Shown one piece after another: positions 1 through 7,067 of a stretch of 64,000 bases of DNA; position 1 is the stretch's first letter, and each line of letters starts with the position of its first letter. The notes under the pieces were generated by a model. The model did not search any database, was not told the DNA's origin, and was given only the letters and a program-made list of their open reading frames with translations. Made by a program: the position numbers and the translations under genes. The DNA comes from Campylobacter lari subsp. concheus (lineage in GTDB: Bacteria > Campylobacterota > Campylobacteria > Campylobacterales > Campylobacteraceae), in assembly GCF_008245025.1 (NCBI RefSeq), contig NZ_CP043426.1:806001-870000 (forward strand). The letters are read 5' to 3'.

Positions 1-434
1 ATATTTGATTATAAAAACTTAAAAGGCTTTCTTTACTATTTAAGTCTATAAAATTTAAAAATATATTTTCTTTTAATAATACTTCTTGTAATTCTTTTAA
101 GTTTTTAAAAGCTTGATTTATACTAGAAGTATTTTTTAAAGCATAAATGATATTATCATCTTTAGAAATTTTTCTATTTATATTATATTGCAATAAAGGA
201 TTTTTATAAAGTGTATCACTATTGATTAAGATATTGATACGAAAAGATTCTTTACTTTTATTAGTTGATTAAAGCAAAGATATAATATCTTTTATAACTT
301 GTAAAATATTATTTGCTACTTCACCATAACCCCAAGTAAAGATAATATGATTATCATCTATATTTTGTAGCACCAAATAATAAAGAAGGTGCAAAAATTA
401 AAGCACTAAGGAATAAAATGTAAAATCTTTTCAT
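1..434 (-). pseudogene. Decayed gene for an exported protein, unidentified; runs off the window edge
   Basis: Reading the minus strand from an ATG at 434 gives a clear signal peptide beginning MKRFYILFLSALIFAPSLL. The frame then breaks near 365-375 (stop after ATKYR). A second frame continues with IDDNHIIFTWGYGEVANN, meets a stop at 269-271, and reads on in the same frame (RINILINSDTLYKNP, then a Lys/Leu-rich helix) to the left edge. I do not recognise the family. A neighbouring TraN-like remnant makes a conjugation-related origin possible, but that is inference. At least one frameshift and one nonsense mutation are visible, so it is unlikely to be functional. Confidence 0.55.
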
Positions 435-449
435 CAGTTGTATTAAAGA

Positions 450-469
450 AGTTAAAGAGTTTGTTTGGT
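450..469 (+). repeat. Left arm of inverted repeat flanking the toxin-antitoxin module
   Basis: The 12 bp AGTTTGTTTGGT at 458-469 is an exact reverse complement of ACCAAACAAACT at 655-666. Allowing one inserted G, the match extends to 450-469 against 655-673. The left arm ends exactly where the sense promoter -10 hexamer begins, so it probably lies just outside the toxin transcript. Confidence 0.7.
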
Positions 470-474
470 ATAAT
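469..474 (+). promoter_or_regulatory. Sense promoter -10 of the toxin mRNA
   Basis: A perfect TATAAT lies at 469-474, predicting a start near 481, where a structured leader begins. No good -35 is visible, which is normal for Campylobacter sigma-70 promoters. The leader starts with an imperfect hairpin (AAGGGT 481-486 with ACCCTT 506-511, CGCC 491-494 with GGCG 500-503). Confidence 0.55.
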
Positions 475-480
475 TATATT

Positions 481-566
481 AAGGGTGCAACGCCAAAGGG
501 GCGCAACCCTTTAGCGTTAATTTACCACCCAGAAGGGAGGTGAGCTTAATGCTAATAAAAATTATC
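481..566 (-). ncRNA. Candidate antisense RNA antitoxin
   Basis: The start is predicted about 7 nt downstream of a perfect consensus promoter (573-601). The RNA would run leftwards through the toxin start codon (549-551) and Shine-Dalgarno (535-543) and end near a strong hairpin at 481-511, giving an RNA of about 85 nt. That size and layout match type I antitoxin RNAs such as Sib and IsoA. The 3' end is a guess because no clear T-run follows the hairpin on this strand. Confidence 0.6.
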
Positions 567-611
567 CTTATAATTATACTCTTAACGCTTTGCTATGTCA
601 AGGCTTATTGA
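549..611 (+). CDS. Small hydrophobic type I toxin-like peptide (20 aa), Ibs-like
   Basis: The ORF encodes 20 residues: Met-Leu-Ile-Lys, a core of Ile/Leu forming one short membrane segment (KIILIIILLTL), then CYVKAY and a stop. A near-perfect Shine-Dalgarno (AAGGGAGGTGA, 533-543) sits 8 nt upstream of the ATG, unusually strong for such a small ORF. Length, composition and the terminal tyrosine resemble the E. coli Ibs toxins (about 19 aa), which depolarise the inner membrane. The ORF carries an antisense consensus promoter, and AGCGTTAA (513-520) can pair with TTAACGCT (582-589) around the ribosome site. Such folding is typical of type I toxin mRNAs. Toxicity and family membership are inferred, not shown. 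Confidence 0.7.
   Translation: MLIKIILIIILLTLCYVKAY
573..601 (-). promoter_or_regulatory. Perfect consensus sigma-70 promoter for the antisense RNA
   Basis: On the minus strand TTGACA (596-601) and TATAAT (573-578) are separated by exactly 17 bp, a full match to consensus. It lies wholly inside the toxin ORF. Campylobacter promoters usually lack a recognisable -35, so this should be a very strong constitutive promoter, as needed to keep an antitoxin RNA in excess. Confidence 0.8.
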
Positions 612-616
612 GTATC

Positions 617-660
617 CCCTGCTTTTGCAGGGTTTAGGATAATCCCTTTGGCTAACCAAA
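617..660 (+). terminator. 3' structure of the toxin mRNA
   Basis: CCCTGC (617-622), a TTTT loop and GCAGGG (627-632) form a perfect 6 bp stem just after the toxin stop. ATTATCC (561-567) can pair over distance with GGATAAT (637-643). A second small stem, TTTGG with CCAAA (647-660), is followed by a short T-run at 666-669. The exact terminator is uncertain. Confidence 0.4.
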
Positions 661-673
661 CAAACTTTTAACT
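655..673 (-). repeat. Right arm of inverted repeat flanking the toxin-antitoxin module
   Basis: ACCAAACAAACT at 655-666 is the exact reverse complement of 458-469, and the match extends to 673 with one indel. The two arms bracket a unit of about 224 bp that contains the toxin, its promoter and the antisense gene. Confidence 0.7.
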
Positions 674-709
674 AAACTCTATCTCCTTTCTATAATTTTA
701 TTTTTCTTT

Positions 710-1230
710 TTAATTAGTAGGTTTTCTTGTTAAATTCTCAAGATTGCTTTCAATCTTTTCTTGTATTTTTATAGAATCAGATTGTATTTTATCTACTTCA
801 ATATTTCCAACAATTATTTTACTTATTAAGTTTTGCTAGCTTTTTTCATCTTCTTTACAAGGTACAAGACCTATAAATACTTTATCTTTATCACAGTAAC
901 AACCACCAGTTAAGCCAAAAATTTATCTTTAGAGCGGCATCTATTATCTTTTTTATTAAAGATAAAAATTTGTCCTCCGCAAGAACCATCATCTTCCCAA
1001 CCATTATTATTTTCATCATTAATACCAACTTGAGCATCATCTTCGATATAGCTAGTACCTTCTATGCAAGGAAACGGGGAGTATTGATACTTATTATCTG
1101 TTATTTCTTCATTAAATGGACATACCTTCCTACTTTTAACACAATTGCTTGCAGGTTGATATTGAAGCATTACAAGTATCATTAAAACCATCATTGTTAG
1201 AATCTATCGCTAGATCATCTAAGCTTTTAG
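710..1230 (-). pseudogene. Remnant of a TraN-like conjugative mating-pair stabilisation protein
   Basis: Joined minus-strand pieces read DDLAIDSNNDGFNDTC, then CPFNEEITDNKYQYSPFPC, GINDENNNGWEDDGSC, GGQIFIFNKKDNRCRS and finally GGCYCDKDKVFIGLVPC, ending at a stop at 710-712. The cysteine-rich pattern with a CGGQIFIFN..RCRS core resembles the C-terminal half of TraN proteins of F-type conjugation systems. At least two frame changes (near 1140 and 920) and an in-frame stop near 830 break it. No intact transfer genes are visible in the window. The family call is by memory of the motif and needs a profile search. Confidence 0.5.
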
Positions 1231-1245
1231 GGTGGCAATTTCAAT

Positions 1246-1627
1246 AAACGATATATTATTACAACATATGCCACAGATAATAATCATCATAGTTTTATAC
1301 CTTTAGATGCAAATATACAAATAGAACATGTATTGCCTATAAAATACAAAGAATATAATTGGGATGAAATATTTACAGAAGATGAAAGAGAAAATTGGAC
1401 TAATGCGTTAGCAAATTTAACATTAATATCTATGAGAAAAAATGTTCAAGCGTTAAATTATGATTTTGCTAGAAAAAAAAGAAATTTATGCAAACAAAGA
1501 TAAGATTTTAACTTGTTATACAATAACTCAAGATATAATATATAATTATAATGAGTGGAACACAAATTCTCTTGAAAAAAGAAAGAAAGAATTAATAGAA
1601 AAAATTTCAAATATATTATCAATTTAA
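1246..1627 (+). pseudogene. C-terminal fragment of a GmrSD-type (DUF1524) restriction protein
   Basis: From 1246 one frame reads through FIPLDANIQIEHVLPIKYKEYNWDE (split here only by the reading) and NWTNALANLTLISMRKNVQALN. It shifts frame in an A8 run at 1473-1480 and continues KEIYANKDKILTCY to a stop at 1625-1627. The IEHVLP motif and the NAL.NLTL..M..N block are typical of the HNH-like DUF1524 domain found at the C-terminus of GmrSD modification-dependent restriction enzymes and their relatives. The N-terminal DUF262 domain is missing, so this is a truncated, frameshifted remnant. Confidence 0.7.
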
Positions 1628-1654
1628 GCTATGATAATCATAGCTTAAATTGAT
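1618..1654. terminator. Perfect 18 bp inverted repeat, bidirectional terminator at the dnaE 3' end
   Basis: Bases 1618-1635 are the exact reverse complement of 1637-1654, with one base between. The repeat overlaps the stop codon of the GmrSD remnant and lies 3 bp beyond the dnaE stop. It marks the border between decayed accessory DNA and core genome. It probably ends dnaE transcription. Confidence 0.6.
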
Positions 1655-1656
1655 AT

Positions 1657-4600
1657 TTAACCTTTACATTTTTGAGAAATTTCTTCAAAAGTCTCTTTAG
1701 AAATCACAAAACCTGTATGATAAAGCAAGCAACTACCCACATCTAATACTTTTAAAACTAATTTTTTATTATTAGCGTCTTTTGGATTATGTTTAGAATT
1801 TGCTAAAGAATAAATCTCATAAACCATATCTTTACTAAGTTTGTTAATATCAAGTTCTATGATATTTTCTTCAAATTTCATAGGCTCTTGGGTAAATTCT
1901 TCTTTGTTTTCTTTTTTTACAAAGCTTTTCTTCTTACTAAAAGATTTTAGCTCATTTTCTTTTGCTTCTTCTAGGGTATAAATTTCATTTAAACTAAAGC
2001 TTAAGTCATTGTCATTGTTTTTATATCTTAGTAAAAAAGCAAAGGCTTCATCTTTGCTTTCTTTAAAAAGTGCTTCAACTTTTTCTACTTGAGCTTCAAA
2101 GATGATCATATCAAAAGTAGAGTAAAAGTCTAAAACCACAGCCTTAGCATATCTTTTACCACTTTTACTCATCATTGATTTAAAATCTTCAATCTTTCCT
2201 ACAACCAAAAGCTCACCCTCGCCTTTGAGTGTTTCAAAATCCATACTTTTAAAATACTCTATGCCTTCTATTTGACTTGCAAATTTATCCAAAGGATGGC
2301 CTGATACATAAATTCCTAAGATTTCTTTTTCATAGCCTAATTTTTCCATTAGTTCAAATTCTACTTTGCTATCATGAAGCCCTACTTTAATATCTGCAGC
2401 TATTTCCTCTTCTCCAAAAAGAGAAGCAGTAGAGTTTCTTTTAACTTCAGCGATTTTTCTACTTGTTTCTGAAATAAGCTCAAGATTATCCACTAAACAT
2501 TTTCTAGTATAACCAAACTCATCAAAAGCACCTGATTTAGCTAAATTTTCTATGGTTTTTTTATTAATCTTAGTAGGATCAATCGAACTTATAAAATCAT
2601 CAAAATCACTAAAGCCCTCTTCCTTGCGAATTGCCATGATATTTTCTATCGCAGGAATTCCCACACTCTTAATCGCTCCAAGCCCATAAATAATAGCTTC
2701 AGAACCATCTTCAAGCTTAGTTGCACTAAATTCTCTTTGAGCTTTGTTAATGCTTGGTGGTAACAGCTTGATATTCATTCTTTTCATCTCTTCAATATAT
2801 TTTGCGACCTTATCTACATTGCTTTCTTCGCTTGTTAAAAGTGCAGCCATAAATTCACTTGGATAATAAGTTTTTAAATACGCTGTTTGAAAGGTTATAA
2901 GTGCATAGGCAGCTGAGTGAGATTTGTTAAAACCATATTCGGCAAATTTCAAAATAAGCTCAAACAAATCATCAGCCTTTTTCTCATCATAGCCTTGTTT
3001 TTTAGCTCCTTCTAAATACTCTGCTTTGAGATTATCTAAGATTTCTCTTTTTTTCTTACCCATAGCACGACGCACATTATCAGCTCCGCCCAAAGAAAAA
3101 CCACCAATTTTTTGCACTATTTGCATAACCTGCTCTTGATAAACTATAACCCCATAAGTATTTTCAAGTATAGGTTTTAAATCTTCAAATGCATAAGTAG
3201 CAGCCTTTCTACCATGCTTGATATCGATAAAATCATCCACCATTCCACTATCAAGTGGTCCTGGTCTATATAAAGCTAAAACCGCTATTAAATCCTCAAA
3301 TCTTTCAGGCTTTAACCTAGCATTTAAACTTTGCATACCGCCTGATTCTATTTGGAAAATGCCCAAGGTATTACCACTTTGTATGGTTTTATAAACCTTA
3401 GGATCATTCATATCAATCTTTTCCCAAATTACATCTTTACCATAGCGCTTTTTCACTAGCTTAATCGCATTATCAATCACCGTAAGGGTTTTTAAACCCA
3501 AAAAGTCAAATTTGATTAAATCCACATCTTCAAGATATTCTTTAGAATACTGCGTTACCAAATGACACTCATCATTTTTGCTTTGTCTAAAAAGTGGAGC
3601 TTTATTCCATAAAGCTTCATTAGATATCACAACCCCTGCTGCGTGCATACCTGCATTTCTATTTAAACCTTCTAATGCTTTAGCAAAATCCCAAACTTGA
3701 CGTCCTTTTGGATGAGAATTTACAAATTCAGCAATTTTTGGTTCTTGCTCATAGGCTTTTTCTAAAGTGATTTTTAGCTCTTCAGGAACTAATTTTGCCA
3801 AAGCATCCGCATCAGGTATACTCATATCACAAACCCTAGCCACATCACGGATTACTCCCTTTGCTAAAAGCTTACCAAAAGTAATAACTTGTGCAACCTT
3901 TTCAGCTCCATATTTATCAATAACATAATCAATCACTTCCCCTCTTCTATCTTGACAAAAATCCACGTCAATATCGGGCATTGATACACGCTCAGGATTT
4001 AAAAATCTCTCAAAAAGAAGATTATAAGGTATAGGATCTAAATCTGTAATTTTCAAACAATACGAAACTAAACTCCCCGCTGCACTCCCACGCCCTGGGC
4101 CAACTGGTATATCTTTTTCCTTAGCTGCGGCGATAAAATCATGAACGATAAGCATATAACCTGAAAATTTCATATTTTTAATAATACTAATTTCTAAATC
4201 AAGCCTATCTTTATACTCTTGATGCTTACTCTCATCGATAAATTGAAGTCTTTCTTCTAAACCCTTTTTACAAAGATACTCAAAAACTATATCATCATTA
4301 TCAAAGCTAAATTCTTGATCTTCTTGACTTAAGCTTAAGCCATATTTTTTCGCATATTCACGGGTAAATTTAAAATTTGGTGGCGTTGGATCACCTAGTT
4401 TTAATTCTAAATTACATTTATTAGCTATTTCTTGAGTATTTTCAATGGCTTCAGGAATATCAGCAAAAAGTTCGCTCATTTGCTCTGGTGTCTTTACATA
4501 AAACTCATGAACCTCATGTCTTAAACGCCCAGGATCATCAAGTTTAACCCCCATAGCTATACACATAAATACTTCATGTGCAGCTGCTCTTTCTTTAAAA

Positions 4601-5250
4601 GTATAGTGTGTATCATTAGTTGCAATAATTTTTATATCAAGCTCTTTAGCAAGTTTAATAATAGAATCATCGATAAATTTTTGATCATCAATACCATGAC
4701 GCATAATCTCAAGGTAAAAATCATCTCCAAAAACCTTTTTATACCAAAGCGCAGCTTCTTTTGCACCTTCATAGCCTTTTGCACCAAATTTTAAATTTCT
4801 TTCATTTTTGGTATTTAAATGCCAATTAACCTCACCTTGCAAACACGCAGAAGAACAAATCAAACCCTCACTATGTGCTTCTAAAAGCTTTTTGTTAATC
4901 CTTGGGTAATAATACAAACCATGTATATAGCTTTGCGAGCTTAAATACATCAAATTTTTATAGCCAATTTCATTTTTAGCAAACAAACAAATATGAAAGC
5001 GTTGTCTTGAGCTTTTATCACTTAAATCATCGTGATTATGTAAATATGCTTCAAGCCCTATGATAGGTTTAATCCCCTCAGCCCTCATTGTTTTGTAAAA
5101 ATCAATAGCACCAAACATATTTCCATGATCAGTCATAGCAACACTTGTTGCACCTTGCGCTTTTAGCGTTTTAGCAAGCTCTTTGAGTTTATTTGCTCCA
5201 TCAAGTAAAGAATATTCTGTGTGTAAATGTAAATGTGTAAATTGGCTCAT
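1657..5250 (-). CDS. dnaE: DNA polymerase III alpha subunit
   Basis: This is the 1197-residue replicative polymerase of the Pol III holoenzyme, a usual length for DnaE. The N-terminus (FTHLHLHTEYSLLDG) is the PHP domain. The GPGRGSAAGSLVSYCL block near residue 390 and PDIDVDFCQDRRGEVIDY near residue 423 are the polymerase core with its metal-binding aspartates. A helix-hairpin-helix and OB-fold (GELLVVGKIEDFKSMMSKSG) follow towards the C-terminus. The start is supported by an AGGGAA ribosome site just upstream. It is transcribed alone, divergently from the SelW-like gene, and ends at a perfect inverted repeat. Confidence 0.97.
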   Translation of the reverse strand: MSQFTHLHLHTEYSLLDGANKLKELAKTLKAQGATSVAMTDHGNMFGAIDFYKTMRAEGIKPIIGLEAYLHNHDDLSDKSSRQRFHICLFAKNEIGYKNLMYLSSQSYIHGLYYYPRINKKLLEAHSEGLICSSACLQGEVNWHLNTKNERNLKFGAKGYEGAKEAALWYKKVFGDDFYLEIMRHGIDDQKFIDDSIIKLAKELDIKIIATNDTHYTFKERAAAHEVFMCIAMGVKLDDPGRLRHEVHEFYVKTPEQMSELFADIPEAIENTQEIANKCNLELKLGDPTPPNFKFTREYAKKYGLSLSQEDQEFSFDNDDIVFEYLCKKGLEERLQFIDESKHQEYKDRLDLEISIIKNMKFSGYMLIVHDFIAAAKEKDIPVGPGRGSAAGSLVSYCLKITDLDPIPYNLLFERFLNPERVSMPDIDVDFCQDRRGEVIDYVIDKYGAEKVAQVITFGKLLAKGVIRDVARVCDMSIPDADALAKLVPEELKITLEKAYEQEPKIAEFVNSHPKGRQVWDFAKALEGLNRNAGMHAAGVVISNEALWNKAPLFRQSKNDECHLVTQYSKEYLEDVDLIKFDFLGLKTLTVIDNAIKLVKKRYGKDVIWEKIDMNDPKVYKTIQSGNTLGIFQIESGGMQSLNARLKPERFEDLIAVLALYRPGPLDSGMVDDFIDIKHGRKAATYAFEDLKPILENTYGVIVYQEQVMQIVQKIGGFSLGGADNVRRAMGKKKREILDNLKAEYLEGAKKQGYDEKKADDLFELILKFAEYGFNKSHSAAYALITFQTAYLKTYYPSEFMAALLTSEESNVDKVAKYIEEMKRMNIKLLPPSINKAQREFSATKLEDGSEAIIYGLGAIKSVGIPAIENIMAIRKEEGFSDFDDFISSIDPTKINKKTIENLAKSGAFDEFGYTRKCLVDNLELISETSRKIAEVKRNSTASLFGEEEIAADIKVGLHDSKVEFELMEKLGYEKEILGIYVSGHPLDKFASQIEGIEYFKSMDFETLKGEGELLVVGKIEDFKSMMSKSGKRYAKAVVLDFYSTFDMIIFEAQVEKVEALFKESKDEAFAFLLRYKNNDNDLSFSLNEIYTLEEAKENELKSFSKKKSFVKKENKEEFTQEPMKFEENIIELDINKLSKDMVYEIYSLANSKHNPKDANNKKLVLKVLDVGSCLLYHTGFVISKETFEEISQKCKG

Positions 5251-5353
5251 ATTTTCCCTTGTATTTTTTTATTATTATAAAAAAAAACCTTAAATTTAAA
5301 ACTTACAAGCATAAAAAATGTATAATAGCTTACTTTCAAAAAAGGAGTAAAAA

Positions 5354-5593
5354 ATGGAAGTAAAAATTTATTATTGTAATCTTTGAAATTACAAACCACA
5401 AGCTGCAAGGGTTGCAGAAGAAATACAAAATGAATTCAAAGATGTGCAAATTTCTACCATAGAAAAAGGTGGTGGTCATTTTATAGTAGAAGTAGATGGC
5501 AAAATCATTTACTCTAAAAAAGACTTGTTTAACTGCGAAGTAGATAGATTTCCTCATGAGGGTGAAATCACCAAGCTTATGAAACAAATGTAA
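5354..5593 (+). CDS. SelW/Rdx-like selenoprotein with in-frame UGA (selenocysteine)
   Basis: Starting at ATG 5354 (ribosome site AAAGGAG at 5341-5347), the frame reads MEVKIYYCNL, then TGA at 5384-5386, then NYKPQAARVAEEIQNEF. It continues with GGGHFIVEVDGKIIYSKKD and HEGEITKLMKQM to a stop at 5591-5593, 79 residues in all. The TGA falls exactly at the U of the C-x-x-U redox motif of the SelW/Rdx family, and the downstream GG-F-V-VDG-I-SKK pattern is the rest of that thioredoxin-like fold. A stem-loop suited to a bacterial SECIS lies about 16 nt after the UGA. SelW-like selenoproteins have been described in Campylobacter. Translation of the whole protein needs SelB/SelC, which are not in this window. 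A simple nonsense mutation is the alternative but is much less likely. Confidence 0.9.
5384..5417 (+). promoter_or_regulatory. UGA codon plus candidate bacterial SECIS element
   Basis: The UGA is at 5384-5386. CTGCAA (5403-5408), a GGG loop (5409-5411) and TTGCAG (5412-5417) form a perfect 6 bp stem with a G-rich apical loop. In bacteria the SECIS hairpin lies within the coding region immediately after the UGA and its loop guanines contact SelB, so position and loop both fit. Confidence 0.75.
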
Positions 5594-5596
5594 GCT

Positions 5597-5622
5597 AAAC
5601 CCTCATTAGCGAGGGTTTATTT
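5597..5622. terminator. Bidirectional terminator between the SelW-like and DJ-1 genes
   Basis: AAACCCTC (5597-5604) and GAGGGTTT (5611-5618) form an 8 bp stem with a 6 nt loop, followed on the plus strand by ATTTT. It lies between the convergent stops and overlaps the last codon of the DJ-1 family gene. Confidence 0.75.
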
Positions 5623-6183
5623 TGTCAAAGGAACAAGCATACCTTCATAAAGTTTTTGATAAATTTCTTCTGAGCATAAATGCTTAGCAAGCTCTAAACC
5701 AAATAAAATAGCCGTAGCAGGCCCAGCTGCTGTGATGACATTTTCATTTACCACAACTGCTTTATTTACTCTTACACCTTCAATACCTACTTCACAACCA
5801 GGATAGCAAGAAAACTCTCCATTAATTACCCCTGCTTTTGCCAATACCATAGGTGAAGCACAAATAGCCGCTACGATTTTTTTCTTAGCATGTAAATCTT
5901 GTATGATTTTTATGATAGCTTGATTGTTTTTTAAATTCATCATACCTTCAAATCCACCTGCCAAAGCAATTGCGTCTAAATTTTCTTGATCAACACTAGC
6001 TAAACTTATATCAGCCTTTATGCAAATTCCATTAGCTCCTTGTACTAAAAGCTCATCATCTAGCGAAGCAATAATAACTTCTAAATTTCCACTAGCCTCC
6101 CCTGCTCTTTTTAAAACATCAGCTATACCTATAAACTCAGCTTCTTCAAAACCTTTTGCCAAAGGCACTAAAACTTTTTTCAT
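5617..6183 (-). CDS. DJ-1/PfpI (ThiJ) family protein
   Basis: The 188-residue protein has the DJ-1 superfamily fold, with the N-terminal strand KKVLVPLAKGFEEAEF carrying the conserved glutamate. The nucleophile elbow is VAAICASPMVLAKAG, with the reactive cysteine near residue 108. Relatives act as glyoxalases/deglycases or redox-stress chaperones; the exact activity here is not shown. It starts 12 nt downstream of aguB behind a strong AAAAGGAGG ribosome site and is probably the last gene of the aguA operon. Confidence 0.85.
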   Translation of the reverse strand: MKKVLVPLAKGFEEAEFIGIADVLKRAGEASGNLEVIIASLDDELLVQGANGICIKADISLASVDQENLDAIALAGGFEGMMNLKNNQAIIKIIQDLHAKKKIVAAICASPMVLAKAGVINGEFSCYPGCEVGIEGVRVNKAVVVNENVITAAGPATAILFGLELAKHLCSEEIYQKLYEGMLVPLTK

Positions 6184-6194
6184 TTTTCCTCCTT

Positions 6195-7067
6195 TTAGTC
6201 AATAAATCTTTTATTTAATTCATGAAAATACTCTATGCGTCTATCGCGTAAAAATGGCCACCATCTGCGCACATTTTCACATCTTTGCATATCAATTTCA
6301 ATGATTTTACAAAGCTCTTGTTTATCATCGGCTCTAAAAAGCTCTTCGCCTTGAGCCCCAAAAACAAAAGAATTCCCCCAAAATCTTATGCCATCTTCCA
6401 CACCGCTTTCATCTTTTTCAAAACCCACTCTATTAATAGCTACTACAGGTAAGCCATTAGCTATAGCATGGCCTCTTTGCACACCTATCCAAGCTTCAAG
6501 TTGTCTTTGTTTTTCTTCTTTTTCATCCTTATCAAACCAACCTATAGCAGTAGGGTAAATCAAAATTTGAGCTCCTTTTAAAGCCATTAACCTAGCAGCT
6601 TCAGGATACCATTGATCCCAACATATTAAAACCCCAAGCTTTCCAACGCTTGTTTGTATAGGTTCAAAACCCAAATCACCCGGGGTAAAATAAAATTTTT
6701 CATAAAAGCAAGGATCATCAGGTATATGCATTTTGCGGTATTTACCTGCTATGGAGCCATCTTTTTCAAATACCACACTAGTATTATGATAAAGTCCTGC
6801 ACTTCTTTTTTCAAATAAAGAAGTTACCAAAACAACTTTATTTTCTTTAGCTACATTAGACCAAAATTTAACATCTTCTTCATAATCATTTGCCAAATCA
6901 AAAAAGTTTGTATTTTCACTTTGACAAAAATACTGCGTTTGATGAAGCTCTTGCAAGCATACAAGCTCAGCCTTTTCCTTTGCTGCTTGTTTGATAAATT
7001 CACATGTTTTTTCTATAGTTTTTTCTTTATTTTGTTTAAATTCTTGCTGTATGAGTGCTAATTTCAT
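6195..7067 (-). CDS. aguB: N-carbamoylputrescine amidase
   Basis: This is a nitrilase-superfamily amidase that hydrolyses N-carbamoylputrescine to putrescine, CO2 and ammonia. The Glu-Lys-Cys triad is visible in CLQELHQ, GKYRKMHIPDD and VLICWDQWYPE (Cys near residue 148). The RKMHIPDDP and AWIGVQRGHAIANGLPV blocks are characteristic of AguB. I place the start at the ATG at 7065-7067 because AAAGGAG lies just upstream. A longer frame would start at 7097 but adds ten unsupported residues. It overlaps the cation efflux gene by about 32 nt and works with aguA. Confidence 0.92.
   Translation of the reverse strand: MKLALIQQEFKQNKEKTIEKTCEFIKQAAKEKAELVCLQELHQTQYFCQSENTNFFDLANDYEEDVKFWSNVAKENKVVLVTSLFEKRSAGLYHNTSVVFEKDGSIAGKYRKMHIPDDPCFYEKFYFTPGDLGFEPIQTSVGKLGVLICWDQWYPEAARLMALKGAQILIYPTAIGWFDKDEKEEKQRQLEAWIGVQRGHAIANGLPVVAINRVGFEKDESGVEDGIRFWGNSFVFGAQGEELFRADDKQELCKIIEIDMQRCENVRRWWPFLRDRRIEYFHELNKRFID

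Noticed and set aside
970-1185. Plus-strand 71-residue ORF rich in Ile
   Set aside because: It is a shadow of the cysteine-rich TraN-like remnant on the minus strand.
1473-1480. Phase-variable restriction gene via the A8 tract
   Set aside because: The gene also lacks its N-terminal half, so switching the tract would not restore an enzyme.
5384-5386. Nonsense mutation making the small protein a pseudogene
   Set aside because: The stop is UGA, at the exact selenocysteine position of CxxU, with intact sequence and a hairpin after it.
5336-5587. Minus-strand 83-residue ORF opposite the SelW-like gene
   Set aside because: It has no family signature or ribosome site, and the plus strand explains the sequence as a conserved redox protein with a UGA codon.
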